A stretch of 64,000 bases of DNA from Entomospira culicis (GCF_028748145.1 NZ_CP118181.1:751433-815432); one strand, 5' to 3'; numbered from the stretch's first letter, positions 6,280 through 13,751 are shown. Translations and numbers: made by a program. Notes: generated by a model not told the origin, from the letters alone.

Positions 6280-7554
6280 ATGAACGAACCAGCAGAGAAT
6301 AACGGTGGAGAGAAAAACGAAGAGACATATCGCTATGACTCTCCCGTCCTTGATTATACTAAGGATACGATCGAAACGGTAGGGGTTAGCCTGCCAGAGA
6401 ACGAAGAAGGTTATCGTTCTATTGTTTACGCCGGTAAGACGTGTGTAAAGCGCAAGAAGGACAATGCTATTGTTGATGAACGAGTTGTAACATTTGTCAT
6501 CTTAAAAGATAGTCTTCAGTATTTTGCCGTTCATGCCTGCGAATACTCATTTTTCACTGAACACCCAGAATTGGACGTGGCTATTGCGATGTTTATTTTC
6601 TATATTAATGATTATCCAAGCTTGCTTTTTAAAGAGCAACATGAGCCTAATGATAGATATCATCGCTTAGATAAAGAAGAAATCGAGTCTCTAAAATCTT
6701 TCGCTGACCTCTGGTATGAAAAGAACCCAGAACCAGAAGGGGAGACTCTTACACACCAGATGATAGGCAAGATCTTGTTAGCGGATATTTTGCATGTCGC
6801 TTCTCACAAAGAGTTGCTTAAAAATCATTTAGAAAAATCTCTCGACAGAGTTTTTAAAATGCAGCAAGGAGTCGAGGAAAAAATCGTAGAAATAGGTGTC
6901 TCTGACGACGAGAACAGTAGAAATCTACTCGAAGCATTTTTCATGGAAAGAGCAATTAATACTGAAGTTATCAATAAGCTCAGTGAGTTGTTGTTCGAAC
7001 GACTTCAAGCCGTTAAAAATGACAAAGATATTGAACACCTCTTCTATGACATTAAGAAAACACATGTAAATGGCTGGATTTTGCGGAGCAAATATGAGTA
7101 TGACCATCTAAAGAGCATTGTCGAAGAGTTTAATGAACTCAAAAGCCTTGTAATAAGCTATGGCTCCATTGCGCGCATTCAGCATGCTCGTGTTAAAAAC
7201 ATCACACAACGTCTTAATCAATTCATAGCTAAAGAAAATCTGCGGGTAATTGAGGTGCGTAAATCATATAGAGATATGCAAAAAGATTTCAAGCGTACTT
7301 CAATGTTGGATAAAGCAAGTAAGAATGCGCTGATTAATAATGATGATTCTTTGAATACGTTATCTACTTTATCAAAAGAATTAAAAAATCTCAAAAGAGA
7401 GATTAAACAAAAAGTACCGTCTAACATAGAAAAAGACAAAATCACTCCCGCGCTAGGATTGGATAAACTTTTTTCTAAAGTAGATGCTTTTAGCCATACA
7501 GAACAGGCTAATTCCTACATGATGGGAGATTCTATTCTTAATGCGTGGCAATAA
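6280..7554 (+). CDS. Unknown accessory protein A of a two-gene cassette
   Basis: 424 residues from ATG 6280, preferred over ATG 6268 because GGAG at 6270-6273 has ideal spacing. The N-terminus is acidic and polar; residues 20-110 look mixed alpha/beta (sensor-like), and residues 115-420 are almost entirely helical with coiled-coil character (for example KELKNLKREIKQKVPSNIEK). No signal peptide, membrane segment or catalytic motif is recognised. It reads against the surrounding phage operon, is more AT-rich, overlaps the next gene by 14 nt, and the pair ends at a strong terminator. This is the profile of a lysogeny-expressed moron; phage defence or superinfection exclusion is a guess. Confidence 0.7.
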   Translation: MNEPAENNGGEKNEETYRYDSPVLDYTKDTIETVGVSLPENEEGYRSIVYAGKTCVKRKKDNAIVDERVVTFVILKDSLQYFAVHACEYSFFTEHPELDVAIAMFIFYINDYPSLLFKEQHEPNDRYHRLDKEEIESLKSFADLWYEKNPEPEGETLTHQMIGKILLADILHVASHKELLKNHLEKSLDRVFKMQQGVEEKIVEIGVSDDENSRNLLEAFFMERAINTEVINKLSELLFERLQAVKNDKDIEHLFYDIKKTHVNGWILRSKYEYDHLKSIVEEFNELKSLVISYGSIARIQHARVKNITQRLNQFIAKENLRVIEVRKSYRDMQKDFKRTSMLDKASKNALINNDDSLNTLSTLSKELKNLKREIKQKVPSNIEKDKITPALGLDKLFSKVDAFSHTEQANSYMMGDSILNAWQ

Positions 7555-8035
7555 TTTTTATGACATAGAACAAGTAAATGAGGCAATCAAAGAATATTGC
7601 GTAGAGAAGGGTTGTGAAAAAGCATTGTTTAAATTTAGGTCAGCCGATCAAAGTGGTAATTTCTTTAAAGAATGTAGTAAAAACAAATATATGAACTGCC
7701 CTTATAATCAGCCATCATCGCATTGCCGTAGTCAGTTTAAAGATAATTCGCCTCATATTCCTTGTAAAAAAGAGAATTACTGGGTGCTTTCTGATGTCAT
7801 AGATGGAAGGCATCCAGATAAGCAGGCATTTAAAGACGTAAAATTTGCAATGTACCCGCACCCAGATAGTGAGGATGGCTATATTGATATGACGACGGTA
7901 TTAACGAAATTAACATCCAAATCTGCTATACATGATGCCTTAAAAGAATTATTTTCAGTGCAAGGCATTGAGATAACGGATAAGAACATAATGAAGGTAG
8001 TTTTGACAAAATTAAAGATACAATCTGCTTCTTAA
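7541..8035 (+). CDS. Unknown accessory protein B, Cys-rich
   Basis: 164 residues, start ATG 7541 overlapping the end of gene A by 14 nt, which implies translational coupling. The N-terminal half contains eight cysteines (CVEKGCEKALF ... FFKECSKNKYMNCPYNQPSS, then HCRSQ and HIPC), suggesting a zinc-binding region; the C-terminal half is helical. I do not recognise the family. With gene A it forms a closed unit ending at the terminator 8037-8071. A zinc-finger partner plus a long helical partner would suit a regulated toxin or a sensor-effector pair, but nothing in the sequence proves it. Confidence 0.7.
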   Translation: MRGNNFYDIEQVNEAIKEYCVEKGCEKALFKFRSADQSGNFFKECSKNKYMNCPYNQPSSHCRSQFKDNSPHIPCKKENYWVLSDVIDGRHPDKQAFKDVKFAMYPHPDSEDGYIDMTTVLTKLTSKSAIHDALKELFSVQGIEITDKNIMKVVLTKLKIQSAS

Positions 8036-8036
8036 A

Positions 8037-8078
8037 TTAGAACCTTCTCAATTTGTGCGAGAAGGTTCTAATTTATTA
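8037..8078 (+). terminator. Intrinsic terminator after the two-gene cassette
   Basis: A perfect 13-bp stem, TTAGAACCTTCTC (8037-8049) with GAGAAGGTTCTAA (8059-8071), loop of 9 nt, followed by TTTATT. It probably also stops leftward transcription. Confidence 0.88.
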
Positions 8079-8236
8079 CGATAACTCTGGCTAAGGTTGA
8101 TGACAATAATAATGTTGCTCTAAATAATGGATGAGATTTTAACATAAGTAGTTGATTTCTGTCATATTGTTCTTTCTCTAGTGCCTGCATGAGCACTTTT
8201 TTTAAGGATAATTAGCTAACTCTATCGCCGTTTGCT

Positions 8237-8536
8237 TTACTCTTGCAAAGCGATCTCTAAGGCATCGGCATAGCCCTCTAGCAAGATAATGTACCTAGTC
8301 AGTTTGACAAAATCAGCCTTGCTCAAGCCTACCGCCTCGCCCTCGTCTAATGCAGTAATCTGCGGTTTGCTGGGGCGTGGGGGTAGGCTAGGCTTTAGGT
8401 GGATGGTCGTTGTCGTTGAACAGCCGATTAAAAGTAGAAACAGCATTATGCGTATCCACATCCATCGCCTGCTTAATGGCTTGGTTATGGATGGTGTCGA
8501 TGGTTTCTTGCTTTTTTTGACGCTTTTGTTCGGCAT
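8237..8536 (-). CDS. Outer-membrane spanin subunit (Rz1-like lipoprotein)
   Basis: 99 residues. A basic N-terminus and hydrophobic segment lead to the lipobox LLIGC (Cys 39), followed by a Pro-rich linker (LKPSLPPRPSKPQ) and a helix. That is the Rz1 plan: a lipoprotein anchored in the outer membrane that pairs with Rz to fuse the two membranes at lysis. The start at 8536 has a perfect GGAGGTGCTAG ribosome site; an internal ATG at 8461 would give a more normal signal length. Its first 149 nt lie inside the Rz-like gene in another frame, the classic embedded arrangement. Confidence 0.8.
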   Translation of the reverse strand: MPNKSVKKSKKPSTPSITKPLSRRWMWIRIMLFLLLIGCSTTTTIHLKPSLPPRPSKPQITALDEGEAVGLSKADFVKLTRYIILLEGYADALEIALQE

Positions 8537-8663
8537 CTAGCACCTCCTTTATTGTCTCTTTACGTCCTTTGTTGCGCCCCTGCTTGTGCGCTGTTGCATA
8601 AAGCCAGAGGGCGACAATCGCGCCCCCTAGCATGCCTAATGCAAGTTTTACCTTACGCCACAT
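8388..8663 (-). CDS. Inner-membrane spanin subunit (Rz-like)
   Basis: 91 residues: an N-terminal membrane segment (LALGMLGGAIVALWLYAT) and a charged periplasmic coiled coil (KGRKETIKEVLDAEQKRQKK). It overlaps the Rz1-like gene in a different frame, as in many tailed phages. The start ATG at 8663 lies 3 nt after the stop of a 30-residue membrane peptide gene. It acts in the last step of lysis by bridging to the lipoprotein partner. Confidence 0.78.
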   Translation of the reverse strand: MWRKVKLALGMLGGAIVALWLYATAHKQGRNKGRKETIKEVLDAEQKRQKKQETIDTIHNQAIKQAMDVDTHNAVSTFNRLFNDNDHPPKA

Positions 8664-8666
8664 GGC

Positions 8667-8759
8667 TTAAAACCACTTGTTAAAAAAGAGCCGATCTAAG
8701 ACCACGCCCGATGCCATGCCCAGCGTGCCAAAGAGTAAAGCCGTTACTACGATATACAT
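8667..8759 (-). CDS. 30-residue membrane peptide in the lysis cassette
   Basis: Too short for usual gene finders but preceded by a strong AGGAGG 6 nt from the ATG. It encodes MYIVVTALLFGTLGMASGVV followed by ten residues ending KWF; one membrane span. It lies between the two-span protein and the Rz/Rz1 pair, so a holin, antiholin or pinholin role is plausible but unproven. Confidence 0.65.
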   Translation of the reverse strand: MYIVVTALLFGTLGMASGVVLDRLFFNKWF

Positions 8760-8792
8760 ATAAACCTCCTATCTATTGATTTACAAAATAAA

Positions 8793-9053
8793 TTAATGTC
8801 TGCCAAATGCTTTGCCGAGATTGCCAACAAAGTGGCTACCATCAATCAACAAGCCGATGTTCGCCAAGGCAACCGATGCCCAAACGATATCACCCATGAC
8901 AAATTCGAGACTGGTGAAGAGCCGTAAAAGGATCGCAAGAGTGATTAAGATGATGGCTAAGAGCTTCCCACCTAAGGTAATGCGGTTTGGCGTGATGATA
9001 CGCTTTTCTTCATGATCTTCTTCATAATCCTCTTCTTCATGTAGTTCATCCAT
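8793..9053 (-). CDS. Putative holin (two-span membrane protein)
   Basis: 86 residues from ATG 9053, chosen because AAGGAG lies 9 nt upstream and the ATG overlaps the stop of the preceding gene (ATGGATGA). An acidic, charged N-terminus of about 20 residues precedes two hydrophobic segments (KLLAIILITLAILLRLF and MGDIVWASVALANIGLLI), and the tail ends LGKAFGRH. Size, topology and location next to spanins and a cell-wall-enzyme-like gene fit a holin. No specific family is recognised. Confidence 0.6.
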   Translation of the reverse strand: MDELHEEEDYEEDHEEKRIITPNRITLGGKLLAIILITLAILLRLFTSLEFVMGDIVWASVALANIGLLIDGSHFVGNLGKAFGRH

Positions 9054-9447
9054 AAAAGCGAACTCCTTCGACATGAAGAATGTTTAGGCTAGGGTCTGGG
9101 TTGTAAAATGCATCATTTTTACTATCGATTATCACAAAATGAGTGCCAACACTGGTACGATATTGTAAGCGTGCAAAACGTCCGCTCTTCTCCTGTACGA
9201 TGGGAGGTTTGCCCTCTTGCTTGGCAAATTGCCAGGCTAAGGCAATCACGGCGTTGTTGTCATGCACGTAACAGTTATTGCCGATGATGTTACGCGCGAC
9301 ACATGCGTGATAAATCTCTAGCACCTCTTGCGGTGTAAAGACGCGCCTAGCTAGCCACTGCACCATGGCAAGCAATGCCATAAAGACACAACCCCAGCGA
9401 TGGATCACCGCGCCTAGGGCAGGATGGGTCTGTTTAATTAATTCCAT
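9046..9447 (-). CDS. C39-like cysteine peptidase fold protein, possible endolysin or maturation protease
   Basis: 133 residues. RWGCVFMALLAMV near residue 18 and GTHFVIIDSKNDAFYNPDP near residue 102 give a Cys...His...Asp arrangement resembling C39/papain-like domains of the DUF261 type known from spirochaete phages. In the lysis cluster, downstream of the terminase and upstream of the holin-like gene, it may be the cell-wall enzyme; a peptidase rather than a muramidase would be unusual. ATG 9447 is preceded by CAAGGAGATTTT and repeat unit 9. Confidence 0.55.
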   Translation of the reverse strand: MELIKQTHPALGAVIHRWGCVFMALLAMVQWLARRVFTPQEVLEIYHACVARNIIGNNCYVHDNNAVIALAWQFAKQEGKPPIVQEKSGRFARLQYRTSVGTHFVIIDSKNDAFYNPDPSLNILHVEGVRFYG

Positions 9448-9458
9448 TTAAAATCTCC

Positions 9459-9518
9459 TTGTCATATTTGATATAATGGTATACTTACCTTAGTTGACTA
9501 ATGGTCATGAATGGAAGC
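9459..9518 (+). repeat. CRISPR-like repeat unit 9, degenerate
   Basis: TTGTCA (9459-9464), 15 nt, TATACT (9480-9485), 7 nt, repeat GTTGACTAATGGTC ATGAATGGAAGC (9493-9518). The stem TGAC/GTCA is preserved although its sequence differs, and the terminase C-terminus is read from it. Confidence 0.75.
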
Positions 9519-10847
9519 ACGGGCATAAACTACCTCTTTTAGCATGTGTAAAACATCGGGGATATCGTCGTGTCCCTTCGTGGTGGGATGCCACTCTCGC
9601 AGTAGCGTAATGAACTCAATGGGCGTGGCATCAGAGATAGCAATTGCCCCGCTGTTGACCAATGGTTTTAAGCTCAAGATACGTTCGGTTTTGTTTTTGG
9701 TAGAGCGAAAGAAGCTACTCTTGATGCCATAGTTGCTAAGCAAGGTTTGCAGATGTGGGTTGCTATCTTGGCTCTCGTAGTGGGTGTAGTGTACATGATT
9801 CTTGATGATGAACTCGGCGATCTGATTGACCACTTGATGATAAGGTTTTTGCCAACCGTAGAGGTAGGCAATTAATTGATTATCTTCATTAATACCGCCA
9901 ATCGCCATGGCGGTGTAGTCGTTGCCCACGGTAAAGCTGGGGTCGATGACGCAGTAAATGGCTGAAGTGCAGTGTGTTTTATCGGTTAGCCTAATGCCAT
10001 GAAAAATCGTCTCGGTATCGGGGTAAAAAATGCCTTCATAATTGAGTCCCCAACTTCTTAATGTACGCTCCTTTAGTTCTTCCTCTTTGCTTACACCACG
10101 CATGGCTAGGAGCTTTGCAACTTCGGGGTGATCGATAAAGAGGCGTAAGGTATCATTATGTTGGATGAGGTTATGGATCGGGTCGGAGGGATGATTGCTG
10201 GTGAGGTTGGTGAGGATGAGGGTACAGTCTGCCTTGGCTTTAAACTCATGGAGAATAAAAGAGACAAGTTCGCACTCGGCGGTGCTTTTGCAGTTATATT
10301 CATCTAACGGGTCTTCAATTTTAACACGATTAATGTGCGTACCACGGATGCCCTTGCTCTTAATGGTGAGTGCTTTAAGCGTTGGCGTACTGGTTTGATT
10401 GTTCAAGGTAAAGAGCGCACCATTATGGTGTTTGGTTGCTACCCCTAAGAGCGTGAGTCCGCGCTCTACCGTCTTGAGGATTGCTTTTGCGCGTTCATCA
10501 TCTCGGCAGACGATCACCTCTTTATGGTCTGGGTTTTTCGCGATAGTGAGGATGGTGTCAAAGGTTGTGCCCACTTCGGTCTTGCCGATACCTCTTGCGC
10601 CTGCCACCACGCACTTTAGCTTATGCCCATTGCGGCTTAGCTTGAGCTTAGTTTCGATAAAGGTGAGTAGCTCTAGTTGAAAGGGCGCTAGTGCAAAGGC
10701 ATTGCCGTTCTTATCCACAATAATGCCTGCTGATGAGAGATAAGCGAAGATTTCGGCAGGATTATTGAGATCAAAGGTGAGCGTAATTCTCTCTTTATTA
10801 AAGCTCTGCGCAAGCGACTTTGCCATGGTTACTAAATTATCAAACAT
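9498..10847 (-). CDS. terL: Terminase large subunit
   Basis: 449 residues. The ATPase domain shows Walker A VAGARGIGKT (residues 81-90) and Walker B INRVKIEDPLDE (about 170); the nuclease domain shows YCVIDPSFTVGNDYTAM (about 300) and GHDDIPDVLHML (about 430) with its metal-binding acids. It packages DNA into the prohead through the portal. The start ATG has no Shine-Dalgarno; instead the conserved leader (10858-10883) lies exactly 10 nt upstream. A toxin-antitoxin-like locus separates it from the tail-fibre gene. The last codons overlap degenerate repeat unit 9. Confidence 0.92.
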   Translation of the reverse strand: MFDNLVTMAKSLAQSFNKERITLTFDLNNPAEIFAYLSSAGIIVDKNGNAFALAPFQLELLTFIETKLKLSRNGHKLKCVVAGARGIGKTEVGTTFDTILTIAKNPDHKEVIVCRDDERAKAILKTVERGLTLLGVATKHHNGALFTLNNQTSTPTLKALTIKSKGIRGTHINRVKIEDPLDEYNCKSTAECELVSFILHEFKAKADCTLILTNLTSNHPSDPIHNLIQHNDTLRLFIDHPEVAKLLAMRGVSKEEELKERTLRSWGLNYEGIFYPDTETIFHGIRLTDKTHCTSAIYCVIDPSFTVGNDYTAMAIGGINEDNQLIAYLYGWQKPYHQVVNQIAEFIIKNHVHYTHYESQDSNPHLQTLLSNYGIKSSFFRSTKNKTERILSLKPLVNSGAIAISDATPIEFITLLREWHPTTKGHDDIPDVLHMLKEVVYARASIHDH

Positions 10848-10883
10848 GCTAGAGCTATCGGTAGAGCCTAAAAAAGTTGCGTG
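10848..10883 (-). promoter_or_regulatory. Conserved operon leader, copy B (terL)
   Basis: CACGCAACTTTTTTAGG, CTCTACCGA (10858-10883) on the minus strand, then TAGCTCTAGC and the terL ATG. It replaces a ribosome binding site and matches copy A nearly base for base. Confidence 0.7.
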
Positions 10884-10887
10884 ATTT

Positions 10888-10925
10888 GTTTCAATTCATG
10901 ACCAAGAGTAACCAAGCATAGGATA
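10888..10925 (-). repeat. CRISPR-like repeat unit 10 (inverted)
   Basis: Minus-strand repeat GTTACTCTTGGTC ATGAATTGAAAC (10888-10912), preceded 7 nt upstream by the extended -10 TGC-TATCCT (10920-10925). It is one of the few copies pointing left. Confidence 0.7.
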
Positions 10926-10952
10926 GCATAAATCTTAGAAGCGTGCTATAAT
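10924..10952 (+). promoter_or_regulatory. Promoter of small hydrophobic peptide 1
   Basis: TAGCAT (10924-10929), 17 nt, TATAAT (10947-10952). About 95 nt of leader follow before the peptide start. Confidence 0.55.
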
Positions 10953-11054
10953 AATTAAGCTACTAATAGCGAATGTCGTTGGCATTTAGGTAGGCATAAA
11001 AATTGCCCCCTTGAATGCGGCAAACATTTGAGGGGGCTTACTTGGGGGTACTGT

Positions 11055-11135
11055 ATGTATACACTACTACAATACCTACTAAGGGGACTTCTCGTTTTGA
11101 CGTTCCTCTTGGTAGTAACTCAACCGCTATACTAG
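11055..11135 (+). CDS. Small hydrophobic peptide 1 (type I toxin-like)
   Basis: 26 residues, MYTLLQYLLRGLLVLTFLLV then VTQPLY, one membrane span with a basic residue near the N-terminus. It follows a GC-rich leader hairpin and a GGGGGT ribosome site. It shares start (MY), length, leader and flanking antisense promoter with two other loci (17086-17157, 22019-22093), though its sequence has diverged most. This is the usual anatomy of type I toxins such as TxpA, Fst or AapA. Confidence 0.68.
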   Translation: MYTLLQYLLRGLLVLTFLLVVTQPLY

Positions 11136-11145
11136 TGTGTTGAGG

Positions 11146-11182
11146 AGAGGTTAGCTCTGTTGCAAGGGCTAGCCTCTTGTTT
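11146..11182 (+). terminator. Terminator of peptide locus 1
   Basis: AGAGGTTAGCTC (11146-11157) pairs with GGGCTAGCCTCT (11166-11177), then TGTTTTAAG. It ends the rightward transcript before the tail-fibre gene. Confidence 0.65.
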
Positions 11183-11225
11183 TAAGTATACCATGGTTGC
11201 GCTATTTTGTCAAATAATATGATTA

Positions 11226-11948
11226 TTATCCAATTTTTTGCCAGATGCGGATGGTCTGATTGACAGGCGCGACCTCGTTGCGTTCGCCATAACCATTCGC
11301 TGTCGCGATGGTTGTTGTTGCGGTGGGCTTACTTATGGTCGTGGTAAGGCTTGGTTGCGTGATGCTAGTCATTGCTTTAACACCTGTCAGATTTCCGTAA
11401 TTTGCCCATGCATGCGTGAGTCGTTTATTGTTGTTGTTTGCCCCCACGGTAGCCGTTTTTTCATTATTGTAGCCAATCGATGTAACGACGGATTGACCAT
11501 CTTGGGTGATAGTCGTTGTGGCACTGAGTTGACTCATGCTTGTTGTCGCGGTGGGTTGGCTTATGGTGGTAGTAATGGTGGGCTTTGGTAGACTCATTGC
11601 CTGCACCCCACCATCAAAATGATGGGCTAACCCTCCTTCCACTCTGAAAAATTGTCCTGCATAGGTAGCGCTAATATTTTGCCAGTTAGCTTTAGGATAA
11701 AGCGCGCTTGGCTCGCTCTGCTGTGGCAGTTGCACATAGATATAGCCAAGGGGAAATTGCTCCTCGATACTACGTTGCTCTAATTGAATGATACGCTGGT
11801 AAAGGTATTTGAGGTCAAATGCTCTGGGTGTGCCATCGTCTAGGGCGATTGCCGTGTTGGCTTGGACGGTGTTCTCTAGTTCGATTTGGCTAATTTGGTT
11901 TAATCGATTAATGGTTGTTGCCCGATTAGGGGTGGGAAAGGTTGACAT
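11226..11948 (-). CDS. Tail fibre / receptor-binding protein
   Basis: 240 residues. The N-terminus (about 100 residues) has a helical attachment region and YLYQRIIQLEQR. The middle is a Thr-rich repeat (KPTITTTISQPTATTSMSQL and similar, then again near residue 200), and the C-terminus NEVAPVNQTIRIWQKIG matches the E..P.N..i..W.ki ending of short tail-fibre and collar proteins. It would contact the host surface. It is the last gene of the baseplate operon; repeat unit 11 lies just upstream. Confidence 0.72.
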   Translation of the reverse strand: MSTFPTPNRATTINRLNQISQIELENTVQANTAIALDDGTPRAFDLKYLYQRIIQLEQRSIEEQFPLGYIYVQLPQQSEPSALYPKANWQNISATYAGQFFRVEGGLAHHFDGGVQAMSLPKPTITTTISQPTATTSMSQLSATTTITQDGQSVVTSIGYNNEKTATVGANNNNKRLTHAWANYGNLTGVKAMTSITQPSLTTTISKPTATTTIATANGYGERNEVAPVNQTIRIWQKIG

Positions 11949-11961
11949 GATAAAATTCTCC

Positions 11962-12023
11962 TTGTATTTTTAATATAATCATGCTATAATCATGGTATGT
12001 TGCCCTATGGCATGAATCGAAAC
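11962..12023 (+). repeat. CRISPR-like repeat unit 11
   Basis: TTGTAT (11962-11967), 17 nt, TGC-TATAAT (11985-11990), 8 nt, repeat GTTGCCCTATG GCATGAATCGAAAC (11999-12023). One of the strongest promoters of the set. Confidence 0.9.
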
Positions 12024-12027
12024 AAAC

Positions 12028-12516
12028 TTAACTAATATTAATGCGAGAAAGTTTTACTCCCGCAGGTAAAAAATCTAAAATTAATGTCCGTACACTGCCA
12101 ATATGAATATCTCTTAGCATGAGCAAAGCCAAGTTGACATCTTCGTTAATGGCCTGCATCACGCGCTCTTCTACCGCCAAGCCAAGGTGTGTCTCTTGAT
12201 TGGTGTTGCTGATCTCAAGACCAATTTCATTCGGCTTATCCATCGCCATGAGGATGGTAACATCATTATGAAAAATCGCCCGTAAAATGTAAATGAGGCT
12301 ATTAATCGTTCCTTTATTTGCAAAGGCTTGAATCAGATTATCGCTTGTCTCTTTATTCCACATATTACGAAAAATCTCCCTATATGCGATGTGCGCATGG
12401 TCTAAGAAAAAGAGATCATATTGTACATCCTGCATTCTTACCAAATAGGCATGATACTCCTTTTGTATGTGCTCTACTAGAGCATTTAATGTTGCATCGC
12501 TGGTGCTATTACTCAC
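12028..12516 (-). CDS. Baseplate / tail protein downstream of the gpJ-like gene
   Basis: 162 residues from GTG 12516, which overlaps the preceding stop (GTGA) and has GGAGG 8 nt upstream; the longer frame to 12615 lacks a ribosome site and overlaps the previous gene by about 100 nt. The protein is mainly helical and contains no recognised motif. Position between the gpJ-like gene and the fibre gene suggests a gpI-like or fibre-attachment role. Confidence 0.55.
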   Translation of the reverse strand: MSNSTSDATLNALVEHIQKEYHAYLVRMQDVQYDLFFLDHAHIAYREIFRNMWNKETSDNLIQAFANKGTINSLIYILRAIFHNDVTILMAMDKPNEIGLEISNTNQETHLGLAVEERVMQAINEDVNLALLMLRDIHIGSVRTLILDFLPAGVKLSRINIS

Positions 12517-13358
12517 GCAGTTAATCCTCCCACGCTTAGCGTTGCGATGCTTAAACGTTGCCAAGGTTTGGTTTGGTAGTTGACGCTGTGCCATTGATTC
12601 GTATCCGTTGACCATTGCAACGTCAAATTCGCAAGATTGGGAAATTGTAGATGATTTAGGTAAGCATCCACATAAAGAAATGCTCCTATCTTCAAATCAT
12701 GATGTAATTTCTCCCTTATGTAATCGATAAGATCAGCATCCTCATAGCGCGTAGCATTAGCCTTGTAGTCAAGATTGATGCGAATGTGTATCGCGGTGTA
12801 GTCGCTTGGGTGTAGATTGTAAAAATCGTAGCTAAAGAACTGACCATTAATAAACTCCACATTAACCGTGTAGGTTTGGCTCTCTTTGGTTTGCGGTGCA
12901 TGTTGACTGACCACACTCACCATACCAGGCCAAGCAATATTGGCTAGGGTTGCCTCTACCTTGGTTAGGTCGGTTTCTATCTTGACAATAGCATGATCTA
13001 GGTAGATACCAATTGTCCCAGCAGGCAAGTTGGCATCTACGTTAGGCGTACTAATAAAAACACCTTCGCCAAGCTTAGCTAACTCACGCATAAAGGGATT
13101 TAAGGCACTTCCCACGCCTTGCTCTATCGTGCCATACATGCCATGCAAGGTTCTCCAAATGCCCTCCTGAATCTTAACCAGCTCATCTTGATAACGATCT
13201 AAGAGGGGAAAGAGGTTACCGTCTAGCCACGTTGCCGTGTTGCTGATGCTAAACTCCTCATAACTACCAGCATAGCCTTGCGCCTTAAAAAAATTAAAGC
13301 TGGTAATGAGCATATCATTTCGGGTTTGCGGCGTAAAGCCTGTCTCGGGTAGGTACAT
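12513..13358 (-). CDS. Baseplate J-like protein
   Basis: 281 residues. The N-terminus (ITSFNFFKAQGYAGSYEEFS ... NTATWLDGNLFPLLDRYQDE), a central P..G....SV..Q-type part, and the C-terminal DLIDYIREKLHHDLKIGAFL region have the architecture of phage baseplate J/gp47-like proteins, which form the wedge of the baseplate. It is translationally coupled to the next gene by a GTGA overlap and preceded by CAAGGAGAAAAAC. Repeat unit 12 overlaps its upstream region. Confidence 0.65.
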   Translation of the reverse strand: MYLPETGFTPQTRNDMLITSFNFFKAQGYAGSYEEFSISNTATWLDGNLFPLLDRYQDELVKIQEGIWRTLHGMYGTIEQGVGSALNPFMRELAKLGEGVFISTPNVDANLPAGTIGIYLDHAIVKIETDLTKVEATLANIAWPGMVSVVSQHAPQTKESQTYTVNVEFINGQFFSYDFYNLHPSDYTAIHIRINLDYKANATRYEDADLIDYIREKLHHDLKIGAFLYVDAYLNHLQFPNLANLTLQWSTDTNQWHSVNYQTKPWQRLSIATLSVGGLTA

Positions 13359-13368
13359 GTTTTTCTCC

Positions 13369-13442
13369 TTGTCATATTCATTTACTCATGCTATAATGAA
13401 ATCAATATTGGTCAAGACAAAGCCTTGATCATGAGTTGAAAC
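13369..13442 (+). repeat. CRISPR-like repeat unit 12, variant stem
   Basis: TTGTCA (13369-13374), 17 nt, TGC-TATAAT (13392-13397), then TTGGTCAAGACAAAGCCTTG, ATCATGAGTTGAAAC (ending 13442). The stem GGTCAAG/CTTGATC differs fully from the others while the 3' end is conserved. The upstream gene reads through it as VSTHDQGFVLTN. Confidence 0.8.
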
Positions 13443-13676
13443 GATGGTGAGGCTAGCTGGCTGTAGATTAAAGTACGATAGCTTATTCCAAAAGAAATTC
13501 TCTACTAAGTTGGGCGCGATGTCGGTACCAATAAAGATGCTTAAATCGGTGTTAGCCTGCACCGCGCTGGTGTATTCGTGGGTAAGCGTATTATAGGTCA
13601 TGTCTTGCGGATAATAGCCAAACGCGAGTAAGCCATCTTTGGCTAGCTCTTTGCTGATGTCGTGAATCATCGTCAT
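13386..13676 (-). CDS. Baseplate wedge-like small protein
   Basis: 96 residues: MTMIHDISKELAKDGLLAFG at the N-terminus, then a mixed alpha/beta body. Position just before the J-like gene is where gpW/gp25-type wedge proteins sit, but no LysM or gp25 signature is visible. The C-terminal 20 residues are supplied by repeat unit 12 and its promoter; the stop TGA overlaps the TATAGCATGA element. Start ATG 13676 follows AAGGAGTT. Confidence 0.5.
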   Translation of the reverse strand: MTMIHDISKELAKDGLLAFGYYPQDMTYNTLTHEYTSAVQANTDLSIFIGTDIAPNLVENFFWNKLSYFNLQPASLTIVSTHDQGFVLTNIDFIIA

Positions 13677-13682
13677 AACTCC

Positions 13683-13751
13683 TTGTCTTTGTCGTCTAAT
13701 TGTGCTATCATCATCTTATGTTACCCTCGATGCGAGGGCATGAATTGAAAC
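13683..13751 (+). repeat. CRISPR-like repeat unit 13, full 32-nt form
   Basis: TTGTCT (13683-13688), 17 nt, TGC-TATCAT (13706-13711), 8 nt, repeat GTTACCCTCGATGCGAGGGC, ATGAATTGAAAC (13720-13751). Length and form are exactly those of a type I-C CRISPR repeat. Confidence 0.92.

Larger units (their letters stand above)
10996..11213 (-). ncRNA. Predicted antisense antitoxin RNA 1
   Basis: The minus-strand promoter TTGACA (11208-11213), N17, TATACT (11185-11190) would start an RNA near 11178. After about 180 nt it meets the hairpin GCCCCCT...AGGGGGC (11005-11037) followed by AATTTTTATG, a good intrinsic terminator. The RNA covers the whole peptide-1 gene and its ribosome site. Read-through would supply the terL operon. 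Confidence 0.7.
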
